Assembly: GCA_964505415.1 (NCBI GenBank)
Contig: CAZDHW010000003.1
Location: 1 to 64,000, forward strand
Origin: DTDR01 sp964505415
GTDB taxonomy: Bacteria; Hydrothermota; Tepidihabitantia; Tepidihabitantales; DTDR01
DNA: 64,000 nucleotides
Direction of reading: 5' to 3'
Under the pieces are notes generated by a model. That model was not told where the DNA came from. It worked only from the letters and a program-made list of their open reading frames with translations, and searched no databases. Below, piece after piece: positions 34,858 to 43,856 of this stretch (positions are counted from its first letter, which is position 1; every line of letters starts with the position of its first letter). A program made the position numbers and the translations under genes.

Positions 34858-35961
34858 ATGGTGCAATTATTGCTTTTAATTACTTTAATTAATTATCCGG
34901 TTTATCACGGTTGTGCAACTGCTAAAAATACTCCTTATGTGTGGGTTTGCGAAAAAGAGAGTGCCTATATCTATAAATCTTTAAACTACGGTCGGAGTTT
35001 TTTAGAGCCAATAAATTTTACCTACCGCTATCTCTTTGATATCTTCGCCTTAGATTCTTTAAATCTTTGGCTTTGTGGCGAAGCTGGTTATATCTGGTAT
35101 TCTTCTGATGGCGGTGAAAATTGGTTCCTTCAAAATCTTGGTGGTTCAAAATTTGTAACCCGCATTTTCTTTTTGAATGAAAATTATGGCTGGGCGGCTT
35201 GTGGTGAAGCAATTGTTTTATTAACTACTAATGGCGGTGAGGAATGGCAACAGATTATTTTACCAAATCCACCTTTTCCTGCCCGGGAGGTAGATTTTTA
35301 TGGTGTCCATTTTATAAATGAAAATATTGGTTATCTTACTGCTGGCAGATTCCCCGAAGGAGATTCTTTTCGTTTAGGGCAAGGTTACATTGCCAAAACT
35401 ACTGATGGTGGTTATACCTGGCAACTACTTTTAAGAGATAGTATCTATGACTTTTTTGATGTCTATTTTTTAGATGAAAATCGTGGTTATGTTTGTGGTG
35501 GTTGTGATACTAATTTTTCTGGCATTATTCTTTATACCGATAATGGCGGCAGAAATTGGCAATATATAGAGGTTCCAGGAAATTATTTACGGGCAATGAC
35601 AAAAATTGGCAACAAGATTTTTGCCTGCGGAATGTTTGGTACTATTGTTTATAGTGAAGATGGTATTAATTGGCAGCGGGCAGAGACACCACCTTGTTCT
35701 ACCCTTTTTGATATCTCTTTTTCTGATTCTTTAAATGGCTGTGCGGTTGGCAGCCAAGCCATATTATACACCAATAACGGTGGTAGAAATTGGTACTTTT
35801 CTTCAATAGGAATTAAAGAAAATAAGGCTTCTTTTTTTAAAATTAATTTTAAAAAAGATAGAAACCTTTTTAATCCTATGGGTCAGAAAGTTAATTTTAT
35901 AAAGAGAGGAATTTATTTCTATTACCAAAATAAAAAAATTATTAGATTTATTACCCGATAA
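34858..35961 (+). CDS. Ycf48/BNR-like beta-propeller, exported, with short T9SS-like tail
   Basis: 367 residues; AAGGAGG precedes ATG at 6 nt. The N-terminus MVQLLLLITLINYP is a weak export signal. About seven Ycf48/BNR-type blades repeat SSDGGENWFLQN, TTNGGEEWQQI, TTDGGYTWQLL, TDNGGRNWQYI and TNNGGRNWYFS. The last 35 residues (NLFNPMGQKVNFIKRGIYFYY) resemble a degenerate sorting domain. Propellers of this sort assist protein assembly or bind ligands; here the place between two C25-family genes suggests a surface role with them. A hairpin follows the stop. Confidence 0.75.
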   Translation: MVQLLLLITLINYPVYHGCATAKNTPYVWVCEKESAYIYKSLNYGRSFLEPINFTYRYLFDIFALDSLNLWLCGEAGYIWYSSDGGENWFLQNLGGSKFVTRIFFLNENYGWAACGEAIVLLTTNGGEEWQQIILPNPPFPAREVDFYGVHFINENIGYLTAGRFPEGDSFRLGQGYIAKTTDGGYTWQLLLRDSIYDFFDVYFLDENRGYVCGGCDTNFSGIILYTDNGGRNWQYIEVPGNYLRAMTKIGNKIFACGMFGTIVYSEDGINWQRAETPPCSTLFDISFSDSLNGCAVGSQAILYTNNGGRNWYFSSIGIKENKASFFKINFKKDRNLFNPMGQKVNFIKRGIYFYYQNKKIIRFITR

Positions 35962-35977
35962 TAACCTTTAAGGAGAC

Positions 35978-36015
35978 GGTATAGGAGGCTATTCCCTGAA
36001 TACCTTCTTTTCTTT
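35978..36015 (+). terminator. Probable terminator after the propeller gene
   Basis: GGTATAGG (35978-35985) pairs with CCTGAATACC (35995-36004) with a two-base bulge and a 9-nt loop, followed by TTCTTTTCTTT. Moderate strength. Confidence 0.45.
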
Positions 36016-36099
36016 GGAATTCTGTTTTAAAATCTTGAATTTTTTATATTTTTATTTTTATAATATAACGAAAAGAAGATGGTTTTATTACCGCTAATT

Positions 36100-36127
36100 T
36101 TGATATTTGGTATAAAAATTGTAATAT
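36100..36127 (+). promoter_or_regulatory. Possible promoter of the second C25-family gene
   Basis: TTGATA (36100-36105), 16 nt, TAATAT (36122-36127). It would give a 75-nt leader ending in AAGGAGG before ATG 36209. Confidence 0.4.
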
Positions 36128-36208
36128 TATTCACTTGGTATGGAGAATGAAGATGTTGGTAAATTTGTTGCTAAATGAGAAAAAAATTATACAAAAGGAG
36201 GTTAAAAG

Positions 36209-39200
36209 ATGAAGAAATTGATATTCTTTTTATTTTTAACTATTGTTTTTGCTCAGGAAGGTGCTCGGTATCTAATTATTACCTATGACAATTTTGCGCC
36301 GGTCATAAAAGAACTTGCTGATTGGAAGACAAAAAAGGGTGTTTTGGCTAAGGTGGTGAAATTAAGTGAAATTGGTGGTAATAATGTGACTCTTATTAAA
36401 AATTATATCTTAAATGCCTATAATAATTGGCCAATAAGACCGGAATATGTTTTATTTGTTGGTTATCCAAATTTGTTAACCAGTTATTACGATCCAACTT
36501 ATCGGATATATACTGATAATTGGTATTGCGATGTAAATAATGATAATAAGGCTGATATTCCTTATGGTCGTTTTCCCGCAAGAAATATAAAAGAATGTTC
36601 ATTAATGGTTAAAAAGACAATAGCTTATGAAAAATGTTTTACTTTTTCAATAGATACCTTATGGTTAAGAAAAAGTTGTGGCATTGTTAATGAAGGTGGT
36701 GATAGTGATGATACTATCTATTGGAACGATATTAGACTTTTTGCTCAATATTGGGGTTCTTCTTTATATTTTTACGATTCATTAAGTAGATTAAGGGGTA
36801 ATAATGCTAATGATGTGATAAATAGGGTAAATGAAGGAAGAGGATTTGTGGTGTATCGGGGAAGCGGTGTCGGTAATTGGTACTCACCATTTAATGTGAA
36901 TCCTTATCAAACAAATAATAATCTTAAATCACCGATTATTTTATCAATGACTTGTCAAACAATGAGTTTAAATAGTGCCTTATCAGAGACTACTTATGTG
37001 GGTCAAAGATGGTTATGGGCAGGAACTTATGATGCGCCCAAAGGTGCGGTCGCCTTTTTTGGCAATACCCATTCGGATGTGAATGTTGCCCGAGTAAGAA
37101 GTTGCGGTTTAAGGGCCTTTATAAAAGAATTATTTATTAAAAAGAATAATATCTTAGGTAAATGTTGTCTGAAAGCCAAGGATACCATGTATCTTTGGAA
37201 TTTTGCTGATGGTGTTGGTTTCAATCTTTTTGGTGATCCAGAACTAAATATTTATACCGAAACCCCAAAAATTTTAAATGTCTCTCATCCAGCTTATATA
37301 ATTAGGCAACCCCAATCTTTTTTAGTAAGGGTCTTAAGAAGCGGACAAGGCTTAGAAAGTGCTTTTGTTTGTATTAAAAAAGGCGATTCTTTACCTTTTG
37401 AAATTTATCAGTATGGTTATACTAATAATCAAGGCGAAATAACTTTTTCTCTTTCGCCACAAACAACCGGAATTATTGAAATTACTGTTACTTATAAAAA
37501 CTCTTTACCTTACGAAGGTATTTGTGAAGTTATACCAGGGAGCGGTGCTTATCTCACTTTTGATACCTTACAAATTCTTGATTTTCCACCTTTAGGAAAT
37601 GGTGATAACAAAATAAATCCTGGAGAAACAATTTTAATGAGGGTAGGAATAAAAAATATTGGCAATGAAGTCGCTAATAATGTTACGGGAATTTTAAGGT
37701 CAAATTCATCAGAAGTTTTAATTTTAGATTCCTTTTCTTCTTACGGAGATATCCCACCCCAAGAAACAAGATTTAACGAAACTAATTTTCGACTCTATAT
37801 TTCTCCTTATTGCCAATCTTCTTTCCTTTCTTTTTCTTTAAATCTATCTGACGAGAATAATAACAATTGGCAAATTTATTTTAATTCTCCCGTTTATAAA
37901 GGAAAGATAAGTTTTTTGAGTTATTTAATTAAAGATACCTTTCCTTTGGGAAATAATAATCAAAGATTAGACCCTGGCGAAGGAGCAATTTTTATTATCA
38001 CTTTAAAGAATGAAGGTAACGCCGAGTTGCAAAAAGTTTATTGTAAATTAAAAAGTGAAGATACCCTTTTAAGGATAAGTGATTCCTTAGGAAGTTTTGG
38101 GGAAATCCTTGTCAATCAAGTAAAAAATAATAATTCTGACCCCTTAGGTTTTTATTTATCACCAATAGTTTTTGCTGGGCGAGATTTTCGTTTAAAAGTT
38201 TATGTTTTTGGTAGTAGCCATACTTACGAAGTAAAAGATTCTTTTTTAATTATTCTTACTTGTGGTGAAGCCACTACCACTTTACCCACTGGTCCTGATT
38301 TTTATGGCTATTATCTTTATGATAATACTGATATCTCTTCTGGTCGGGCACCAACTTATAATTGGATTGATATTAGAAGTATTGGCACTCAGATACCGGG
38401 TGTTTCCGAGGCAAACGATACCACCGTAACAATACCTTTACCTTTTAGATTCAAATTTTATGGTAATTTTTACGATTCAATATCTGTCTCTTCTAACGGT
38501 TTTCTTTCAATGGGGAGAACAAATTACCGTGCACCCGATAATCTCCATTTGCCAAATACCGAACTTCCTCTCAACATAATTGCTCCTTTCTGGGATGATT
38601 TGAGTACTATAAGAAGGATGCAAAACGATCCAGTTATTTATCAATACTATGATGCTAACAATCACATTTTTATAATTGAATTTTATAATCTTTACCATAC
38701 GAATGCTACCAATCAAAGAGAAACTTTTGAAGTTATCTTTTATGACCCAAATTATTATCCCACACCTACGGGCGATGGGGAAATAGTTTTTCAATATAAT
38801 ACCGTAAGTAACGCTTTAAGCAATACAGTTGGTATTCAGAATAATAACGGTGGAATTGGGTTAACTTATCTTTTTAATGGCAATTATCATCCTACTGCCA
38901 GTCAAATTGTTGGTGGTCGGGCAATAAAGATTACTACTAATATGCCTAATTTACCCTCTTTGCCTTTTGTTACTTTAGAAAACCTAAGTTTTAGCGATTC
39001 TTTAGGAAATAATAACGGCATTATTGAAATTGGCGAACCAATTTTATTAAGAATTGCTTTAAAAAATTCAGGGACCCAAGGAGCTAATAACTTGATTGCT
39101 ATTTTACAAAAGAGGGATAATGAGTGTTTTATTAATGAATCAATATTTAATATTGGTAATCTGGCAGTTGGCGAAATAAGAAACAATTATTCCCACCCTT

Positions 39201-39511
39201 ATCTTTTTGTGGTTAGCAATAATCCCCAAGACACTGTTTTGGAATTTCTTTTAAAAATTCAAGGGGATAATTATCAAAGCGGTATCTATTTCAATTTAGG
39301 AATAGCCCAATTTTCAATAGTTTTAGAAAATAAAAATAATCAAATTAAAATTTTGCCAACGATTTTAAGAAAAGAAAAAATAAAAGAACTTTTGGATAAC
39401 AAAAACGAAGTTTTTGATTGTTTGGGAAGGAGATCAAAGTTAGCTGAGTTAAACCGCGGTATCTATTTTGTTAAGAAAAAGAACAAAAGGAAGATATTAT
39501 TGATTAGATAA
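36209..39511 (+). CDS. Second C25 (gingipain-like) family protein with T9SS-like C-terminal tail
   Basis: 1100 residues; AAGGAGG precedes the ATG. MKKLIFFLFLTIVFA is the signal peptide. The C25 region (about 20-370) has RYLIITYDNF, YVLFVGYP, IPYGRFPAR, SMTCQTM (candidate nucleophile Cys near 249) and GVGFNLFGDPELNIY. At the expected GHG position it reads YRGSGVGNW, without histidine, so activity is doubtful. Three CARDB/Ig-like repeats follow (about 450-690 and 925-1040), separated by the lectin-like domain (GYYLYDNTDIS, FWDDLS, PTGDGEIVFQY) shared with the protein at 31884. The last 40 residues (NEVFDCLGRRSK, LNRGIYFVKK) form a sorting tail. Confidence 0.82.
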   Translation: MKKLIFFLFLTIVFAQEGARYLIITYDNFAPVIKELADWKTKKGVLAKVVKLSEIGGNNVTLIKNYILNAYNNWPIRPEYVLFVGYPNLLTSYYDPTYRIYTDNWYCDVNNDNKADIPYGRFPARNIKECSLMVKKTIAYEKCFTFSIDTLWLRKSCGIVNEGGDSDDTIYWNDIRLFAQYWGSSLYFYDSLSRLRGNNANDVINRVNEGRGFVVYRGSGVGNWYSPFNVNPYQTNNNLKSPIILSMTCQTMSLNSALSETTYVGQRWLWAGTYDAPKGAVAFFGNTHSDVNVARVRSCGLRAFIKELFIKKNNILGKCCLKAKDTMYLWNFADGVGFNLFGDPELNIYTETPKILNVSHPAYIIRQPQSFLVRVLRSGQGLESAFVCIKKGDSLPFEIYQYGYTNNQGEITFSLSPQTTGIIEITVTYKNSLPYEGICEVIPGSGAYLTFDTLQILDFPPLGNGDNKINPGETILMRVGIKNIGNEVANNVTGILRSNSSEVLILDSFSSYGDIPPQETRFNETNFRLYISPYCQSSFLSFSLNLSDENNNNWQIYFNSPVYKGKISFLSYLIKDTFPLGNNNQRLDPGEGAIFIITLKNEGNAELQKVYCKLKSEDTLLRISDSLGSFGEILVNQVKNNNSDPLGFYLSPIVFAGRDFRLKVYVFGSSHTYEVKDSFLIILTCGEATTTLPTGPDFYGYYLYDNTDISSGRAPTYNWIDIRSIGTQIPGVSEANDTTVTIPLPFRFKFYGNFYDSISVSSNGFLSMGRTNYRAPDNLHLPNTELPLNIIAPFWDDLSTIRRMQNDPVIYQYYDANNHIFIIEFYNLYHTNATNQRETFEVIFYDPNYYPTPTGDGEIVFQYNTVSNALSNTVGIQNNNGGIGLTYLFNGNYHPTASQIVGGRAIKITTNMPNLPSLPFVTLENLSFSDSLGNNNGIIEIGEPILLRIALKNSGTQGANNLIAILQKRDNECFINESIFNIGNLAVGEIRNNYSHPYLFVVSNNPQDTVLEFLLKIQGDNYQSGIYFNLGIAQFSIVLENKNNQIKILPTILRKEKIKELLDNKNEVFDCLGRRSKLAELNRGIYFVKKKNKRKILLIR

Positions 39512-39588
39512 TTTTTTTAAAAAATTAAAATTAATCATCCAAGATTTTGAAGAAAAAAAACAATAAATAAATTTCTATAAAAAGATAA

Positions 39589-39617
39589 TTGTAATTTATA
39601 AAAAAATCAGCTATAAT
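39589..39617 (+). promoter_or_regulatory. Promoter of the radical SAM pair (leaderless start)
   Basis: TTGTAA (39589-39594), 17 nt, TATAAT (39612-39617), 8 nt, GTG 39626. No SD. Confidence 0.6.
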
Positions 39618-39625
39618 TTCCAAGA

Positions 39626-39946
39626 GTGGAAAATTTAATACCGGAAGATTTTTATTTAACCTTTTCGCAAAAACTTTTTATCAAAGAAACTATTATTATC
39701 CTTTCTCTTTTTGACAATGATGTTGAAAATTTAATTAAAAAGAAAATTTTAGAAATAAAAGAATTGCCTAAAGATAGAATTTATAAGGGAAAAGAATTTT
39801 TTACTTATATTTTAAATTTGCGTTATCCGATTTTATCAAAAAAATGGGGGCTTTTAAAAAAATACCAACTTCCCAAAAATTTAGAATTTGATGAAGAAGA
39901 ATATCCCTTTAAGGATGAAATAAGAGCAATCATTAACACAATTTAA
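39626..39946 (+). CDS. Small helical protein paired with the SPL-like enzyme
   Basis: 106 residues, GTG start 8 nt after TATAAT. Predicted all-helical with a C-terminal acidic section (NLEFDEEEYPFKDEIRAI). No family recognised. It ends 2 nt before the SPL-like radical SAM gene, so the two are translated from one transcript; it may be a partner or accessory of that enzyme. Confidence 0.55.
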   Translation: MENLIPEDFYLTFSQKLFIKETIIILSLFDNDVENLIKKKILEIKELPKDRIYKGKEFFTYILNLRYPILSKKWGLLKKYQLPKNLEFDEEEYPFKDEIRAIINTI

Positions 39947-39948
39947 AA

Positions 39949-40893
39949 ATGAAAAGAAAGATTGTCTTTGTAAAAAAATATGATTATGGTAAAGGGGTTT
40001 TTGATTTAGGCGATTATATTATTTCTTATGCCAGTTCCTGCCATTTTGGTTGTGAATATTGTTACTTAAAGTATGCTAAAGTTCCTAAAAAGATTGTTGT
40101 TTATGATAATTTGGAAGTATTAGAAAAAGAGATAAAGGAACTTTTTTCCACTAGTGAAGAAAAGAGATTTTATTTTAATTTAGGAGAAACTACCGATGCT
40201 TTCTTAAGTGAAAAGCACCTTTCAATAATTGATAAGATTAGCGAAATTATTGAAAGAAACGCTTTGGTTTATAAAAAACAGGCAATTTTAGAATTGCGGA
40301 CAAAAACTGAAAATATTTTCTGTTATTCTTTGAAGAAAAAAGAAAATTTAATTTATGTTTATGCCGTAAGTTTATTGCCCGAAGGAGTAATAAAAGAATT
40401 TGAAAAAAGCACTTCTTCTTTAGAAAAAAGAATAGCTACAATAAAAAAAGCCCAAGAACTTGGTTTTTTAATTGGTTTAAGGTTTGAGCCAATAATTTTA
40501 TATCCCGTTTTGGGAATTACTTATGAAGCTGTTTTAACTTCGCTTAATAATCTTATTTCCGAATATCAAAAAATTTTTACCAAACTAAAGGAGATTTTAG
40601 ATTTAAGATTTTTGTCAACAATTAGTTTGGGAACTTTGAGATTAACAAAAAGCCAATATAAAGATTTAAAAGAAAGAAAAAGCAAATTGGCTTTTTTTGA
40701 AATGGTTTTGTGCCCCGATAAAAAATATCGTTATTCCCGGCCAATCCGGGTTTTTATTTACAAAAATTTAATAAAAAAACTAAAAGAAATCTTTGATGAT
40801 AAAATTATTGACAAAATTTATTTGACTACAGAATTTCCTTATATTTGGAAAGCCGTTGATTTACCTCTTAAAAAACTTATTGATTTTTATTGA
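39949..40893 (+). CDS. Spore-photoproduct-lyase-like radical SAM protein
   Basis: 314 residues with the radical SAM cluster motif CHFGCEYC (C-x3-C-x2-C) near residue 31, preceded by YIISYASS as in the SPL family, then LGETTDAF, LELRTKTEN, SLLPEGVIKEFEKST, KRIATIKKAQELGFLIGLRFEPII. SPL repairs the thymine dimer of spores, but relatives occur in non-spore-formers with other or unknown substrates. A cysteine in VLCPDKKYRYSRP is a candidate H-donor. No sporulation genes are visible, so the substrate is open. Confidence 0.72.
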   Translation: MKRKIVFVKKYDYGKGVFDLGDYIISYASSCHFGCEYCYLKYAKVPKKIVVYDNLEVLEKEIKELFSTSEEKRFYFNLGETTDAFLSEKHLSIIDKISEIIERNALVYKKQAILELRTKTENIFCYSLKKKENLIYVYAVSLLPEGVIKEFEKSTSSLEKRIATIKKAQELGFLIGLRFEPIILYPVLGITYEAVLTSLNNLISEYQKIFTKLKEILDLRFLSTISLGTLRLTKSQYKDLKERKSKLAFFEMVLCPDKKYRYSRPIRVFIYKNLIKKLKEIFDDKIIDKIYLTTEFPYIWKAVDLPLKKLIDFY

Positions 40894-40918
40894 CATTTAA
40901 GAAAAAAATTTTTATAAT
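40890..40918 (+). promoter_or_regulatory. Consensus promoter of the Ig-repeat/PKD-lipoprotein unit
   Basis: TTGACA (40890-40895), 17 nt, TATAAT (40913-40918): a full match to the sigma70 consensus, overlapping the end of the radical SAM gene. It gives a leader of about 55 nt with GGAGG before ATG 40981. Confidence 0.75.
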
Positions 40919-40980
40919 TTTATATAAATGTTTTTAAAGATTTTTTTCTTAACAAAAAAAAATTTAAAAAGGAGGAATTA

Positions 40981-41988
40981 ATGAATATTAAAAAAATGGG
41001 GTTTCTTTTAGTATTATTTTTTTCTTTAATTTATCCCCAAAAAAATTCTAAACCTTTCTTACAAGATGGTGAGATTCTGCCTTATGAAGGGACGATGAAA
41101 AAAGCCTATATAGCCCGGGTTCATTATTTGGATGCGGATGGTGACCGACCGGCAAAGATTTTTGTTTATATTGATGGTGTGCCTTATCCTTTGAAATTAA
41201 AAAAAGGAAGTCCGGCCAATGGTTGGTATTACAGTTCAAAATTAACTCTACCACCAGGCGAACATAAATATTATTTTTATTGTGAGGATGGTCACGGAAA
41301 ATCCGACCGTTATCCGCGATACGGGGAAAAAACCGGTCCGATTGTTGGTATCCACAAAAAATTAAATAGAAAATCAAAATTACAAAAAGGTGGTGTTTAT
41401 TTTGAAGAAGGAGAAGAAGGTAAAAATTTTATCTTTAAAGTAGATTATTGTGACCCTGATTTAAAGCCTCCCAAAGCGGTAATGGTAATTGTTGATGGAC
41501 GAGCCTATCCAATGGAACTTCATAAAGGAGAAAAAGCAAATGGTACTTATATTAAAAGATTAAAATTGGAACCGATGAGACATGGGTATTATTTTATTGC
41601 TATTGATGATAAGGGTGAGAAGATTGCTTTACCCGAAGAAGGTTATATTTCGGGTCCAATGGTTTATGAGAAGGAAAATACTTCACCAATGTTGACTGAT
41701 TGCAAATTGGTGCCGGAGTTAGGCAGTCCCAATACAAATTTTGTTTTTTCGGCTTTTTACAAAGATGAAGATTTCGACCCTCCAGCAATTATTCAAGTCG
41801 TAATTGATAATATTCCTTATGATATGAAATTAGTAAAAGGTAAAAAATATTACGGAATTTATGAATTTAAAAAGAAATTTTTAGAAGGTAAATTTTTTAA
41901 ATATTATTTTTATTGTGAAGATGGCAGAGGTGGCATCCGGCGTGTTCCCGAAAAAGGGTTCTTTTACGGACCTTTTGTAACAAAATAA
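40981..41988 (+). CDS. Exported protein of three Ig-like repeats
   Basis: 335 residues; signal peptide MNIKKMGFLLVLFFSLIYPQ. Three repeats of about 100 residues share a pattern: (Y/F).A.VHYLDADGDRPAKIFVYIDGVPYPLKL, then G...NG.Y....L..G.H.YYFYCEDG.G, ending G.ISGPMV or similar. These look like Ig-like/fibronectin modules, perhaps sensing or structural. AAGGAGG precedes ATG. Followed by the PKD lipoprotein 13 nt later with its own SD. Confidence 0.72.
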   Translation: MNIKKMGFLLVLFFSLIYPQKNSKPFLQDGEILPYEGTMKKAYIARVHYLDADGDRPAKIFVYIDGVPYPLKLKKGSPANGWYYSSKLTLPPGEHKYYFYCEDGHGKSDRYPRYGEKTGPIVGIHKKLNRKSKLQKGGVYFEEGEEGKNFIFKVDYCDPDLKPPKAVMVIVDGRAYPMELHKGEKANGTYIKRLKLEPMRHGYYFIAIDDKGEKIALPEEGYISGPMVYEKENTSPMLTDCKLVPELGSPNTNFVFSAFYKDEDFDPPAIIQVVIDNIPYDMKLVKGKKYYGIYEFKKKFLEGKFFKYYFYCEDGRGGIRRVPEKGFFYGPFVTK

Positions 41989-42001
41989 AAAGGAGGAAGG
42001 A

Positions 42002-43801
42002 ATGGATAAAAAGAAAGCCTATCTTTCATATTTGCTTCTTTCACTCATTGTTTTTTTTAGTATCGGGTGTAAAAATAAGCCACCAAATAAGATAAAAGAA
42101 ATTATTGCTCCCCAAAATGCCTATCGGTATGCGGCGGTAGAGATTCAGTTGTCAACTACTGACCCAGAAAAGAATGATATTTTCTATGTAGTTGATTGGG
42201 GAGACGGAACCATTGATACGACTGAAGAGAGTTTTGCCAGTGGGGAAACCGCAATTGTTGCCCATCGTTATATTAATGTTGGTACTTATCAAATTAAAGC
42301 GACCGCTAAAGATGATAAGGGGAATTTGCAAAAAGAATGGTCAGCACCAAAATCAATCGAAATTTTACCTAATGAAAAACCGACAACGCCGGTAATTAGT
42401 TGTGAATATTCTTCGGCGGCTAAAAATGCCTTGTTATATTTTGAAGCTACTGCTACTGATCCGGATGGTGATTCCATTTCCTTTCAATTTATTTGGGAAA
42501 AGGGAAGAAAATCGAATTGGAGTCAATTCGTTCCTTCCGGTGGTAAGATATTAGATACTTACCGCTTTAAAGAACCGAAGACTTATGATGTAAAAGTAGT
42601 TGCCAAAGATAAAAAAGGAGGTCTTTCTGATACTTCTCAGCCATTTACTATTACGGTTTTAGATGAAGGGTATGTGATAAGGAAATACCAAACAGCAGAA
42701 GAAGATGGTTTCCTCTCTTCTCCCGCGGAGATTGATGTCGCTGGAGAAAAATGTCTGGGTATCGGTTGTTCTGATTATGGTTATTTATACTTCTTCAAAA
42801 TACCTACCTTAAGCGTAAAAACCAAAGAAAATAATTATGTCGGTCTTGCCGCAGATGCCTATTTCCAATGTACCGTTACTTGTGATAATTCTTTTGTTTA
42901 TGCAGTTGAAGATAATGATATTGGCAATCATTTACATATTCTCAATAAATATGACCTTAAAAACTATTGGTATTATCCGGAACGAAATGAAACTACCCAA
43001 ATAACCACAGCGGTTTGTGTCTTTGGTCAATATGCTGCTTTTGGTTGTAAAGATACTTTGGTAATTCTTGATGTTAGTAGCAAATCGGTTCATCGTAAAG
43101 TTTATATTGGTGCGGAAATTAATTCAGCGCCGGTAGAAAATAGTCAAGGAGAGATTATTTTTGGTGCCAACGACGGTAAATTATATAAAGTTACCCTTAC
43201 GGGTGAAGTTAGCGTTCTTTATGATTTTGGCAATGCCAATCCTTTTGAAAATAATTCCCCCATTCTTGATAACAACAGGAATATTTATGTTGCTAATAAA
43301 AATATTATTATCTCTTTGACACCCAATGGTATTTTAAGATGGTGTGATACTTTAGAAAGTGAGATTGGGCAATTAGCCATCGGACCAGACAATTATCTCT
43401 ATTTCGGTACTGATCAAGGTAAAATTTATGCCCTTTCTTTATCCGATGGAAAAATAAAAGCAAATTATCCAATAACTATCGTTGGTGCTAGTTTTCATAG
43501 TGCTCCCCTCTTTGCTCAAGATAATATTTTCTATATTTATAATAATGATGATGAAATACTCTATTCCTTAGAAGTATCTGGTAAAGTAAGATGGTATTGT
43601 GATGTTACCGAAGTAGTAGCAAAGACATTAGAAGAACCATCCGAACTTGTTTCTCCGATTATCGGTCCTGACGGTAATATTTATATTGGCGCTTCTGATG
43701 GAGTTTATGTGGTACAAGGAAGGGCAACTGGAACACCGTTAACCAATTCACCTTGGCCAAGATGGCGCAGAAATAATTGGAATACCGGAAGTCTACGATA
43801 A
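42002..43801 (+). CDS. Lipoprotein with two PKD-like domains and a PQQ/quinoprotein-type propeller
   Basis: 599 residues; lipobox SIGC near residue 23 marks an acylated lipoprotein. Two PKD/Ig-like domains (about 30-120, DWGDGTIDTTEE; about 125-220, TATDPDGDSISFQF) precede a propeller of about seven blades with PQQ-like GTDQGKIYALSLSDGKI, GANDGKLYKVTLTGE, and a C-terminal SPWPRWRRNNWNTG, which I associate with such outer-surface proteins of this kind. Ligand unknown. The last gene before the perfect terminator at 43822. Confidence 0.78.
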   Translation: MDKKKAYLSYLLLSLIVFFSIGCKNKPPNKIKEIIAPQNAYRYAAVEIQLSTTDPEKNDIFYVVDWGDGTIDTTEESFASGETAIVAHRYINVGTYQIKATAKDDKGNLQKEWSAPKSIEILPNEKPTTPVISCEYSSAAKNALLYFEATATDPDGDSISFQFIWEKGRKSNWSQFVPSGGKILDTYRFKEPKTYDVKVVAKDKKGGLSDTSQPFTITVLDEGYVIRKYQTAEEDGFLSSPAEIDVAGEKCLGIGCSDYGYLYFFKIPTLSVKTKENNYVGLAADAYFQCTVTCDNSFVYAVEDNDIGNHLHILNKYDLKNYWYYPERNETTQITTAVCVFGQYAAFGCKDTLVILDVSSKSVHRKVYIGAEINSAPVENSQGEIIFGANDGKLYKVTLTGEVSVLYDFGNANPFENNSPILDNNRNIYVANKNIIISLTPNGILRWCDTLESEIGQLAIGPDNYLYFGTDQGKIYALSLSDGKIKANYPITIVGASFHSAPLFAQDNIFYIYNNDDEILYSLEVSGKVRWYCDVTEVVAKTLEEPSELVSPIIGPDGNIYIGASDGVYVVQGRATGTPLTNSPWPRWRRNNWNTGSLR

Positions 43802-43821
43802 AAGAATTCTTTAAAAGGACA

Positions 43822-43856
43822 GGGAGGAAGTAATTACTTCCTCCCTTTTTCTTTTT
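43822..43856 (+). terminator. Strong intrinsic terminator
   Basis: A perfect 24-nt palindrome (43822-43845; arms GGGAGGAAGTAA and TTACTTCCTCCC) is followed by TTTTTCTTTTT. It ends the PKD-lipoprotein unit and runs right up to the nadC start codon at 43857. Confidence 0.85.
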
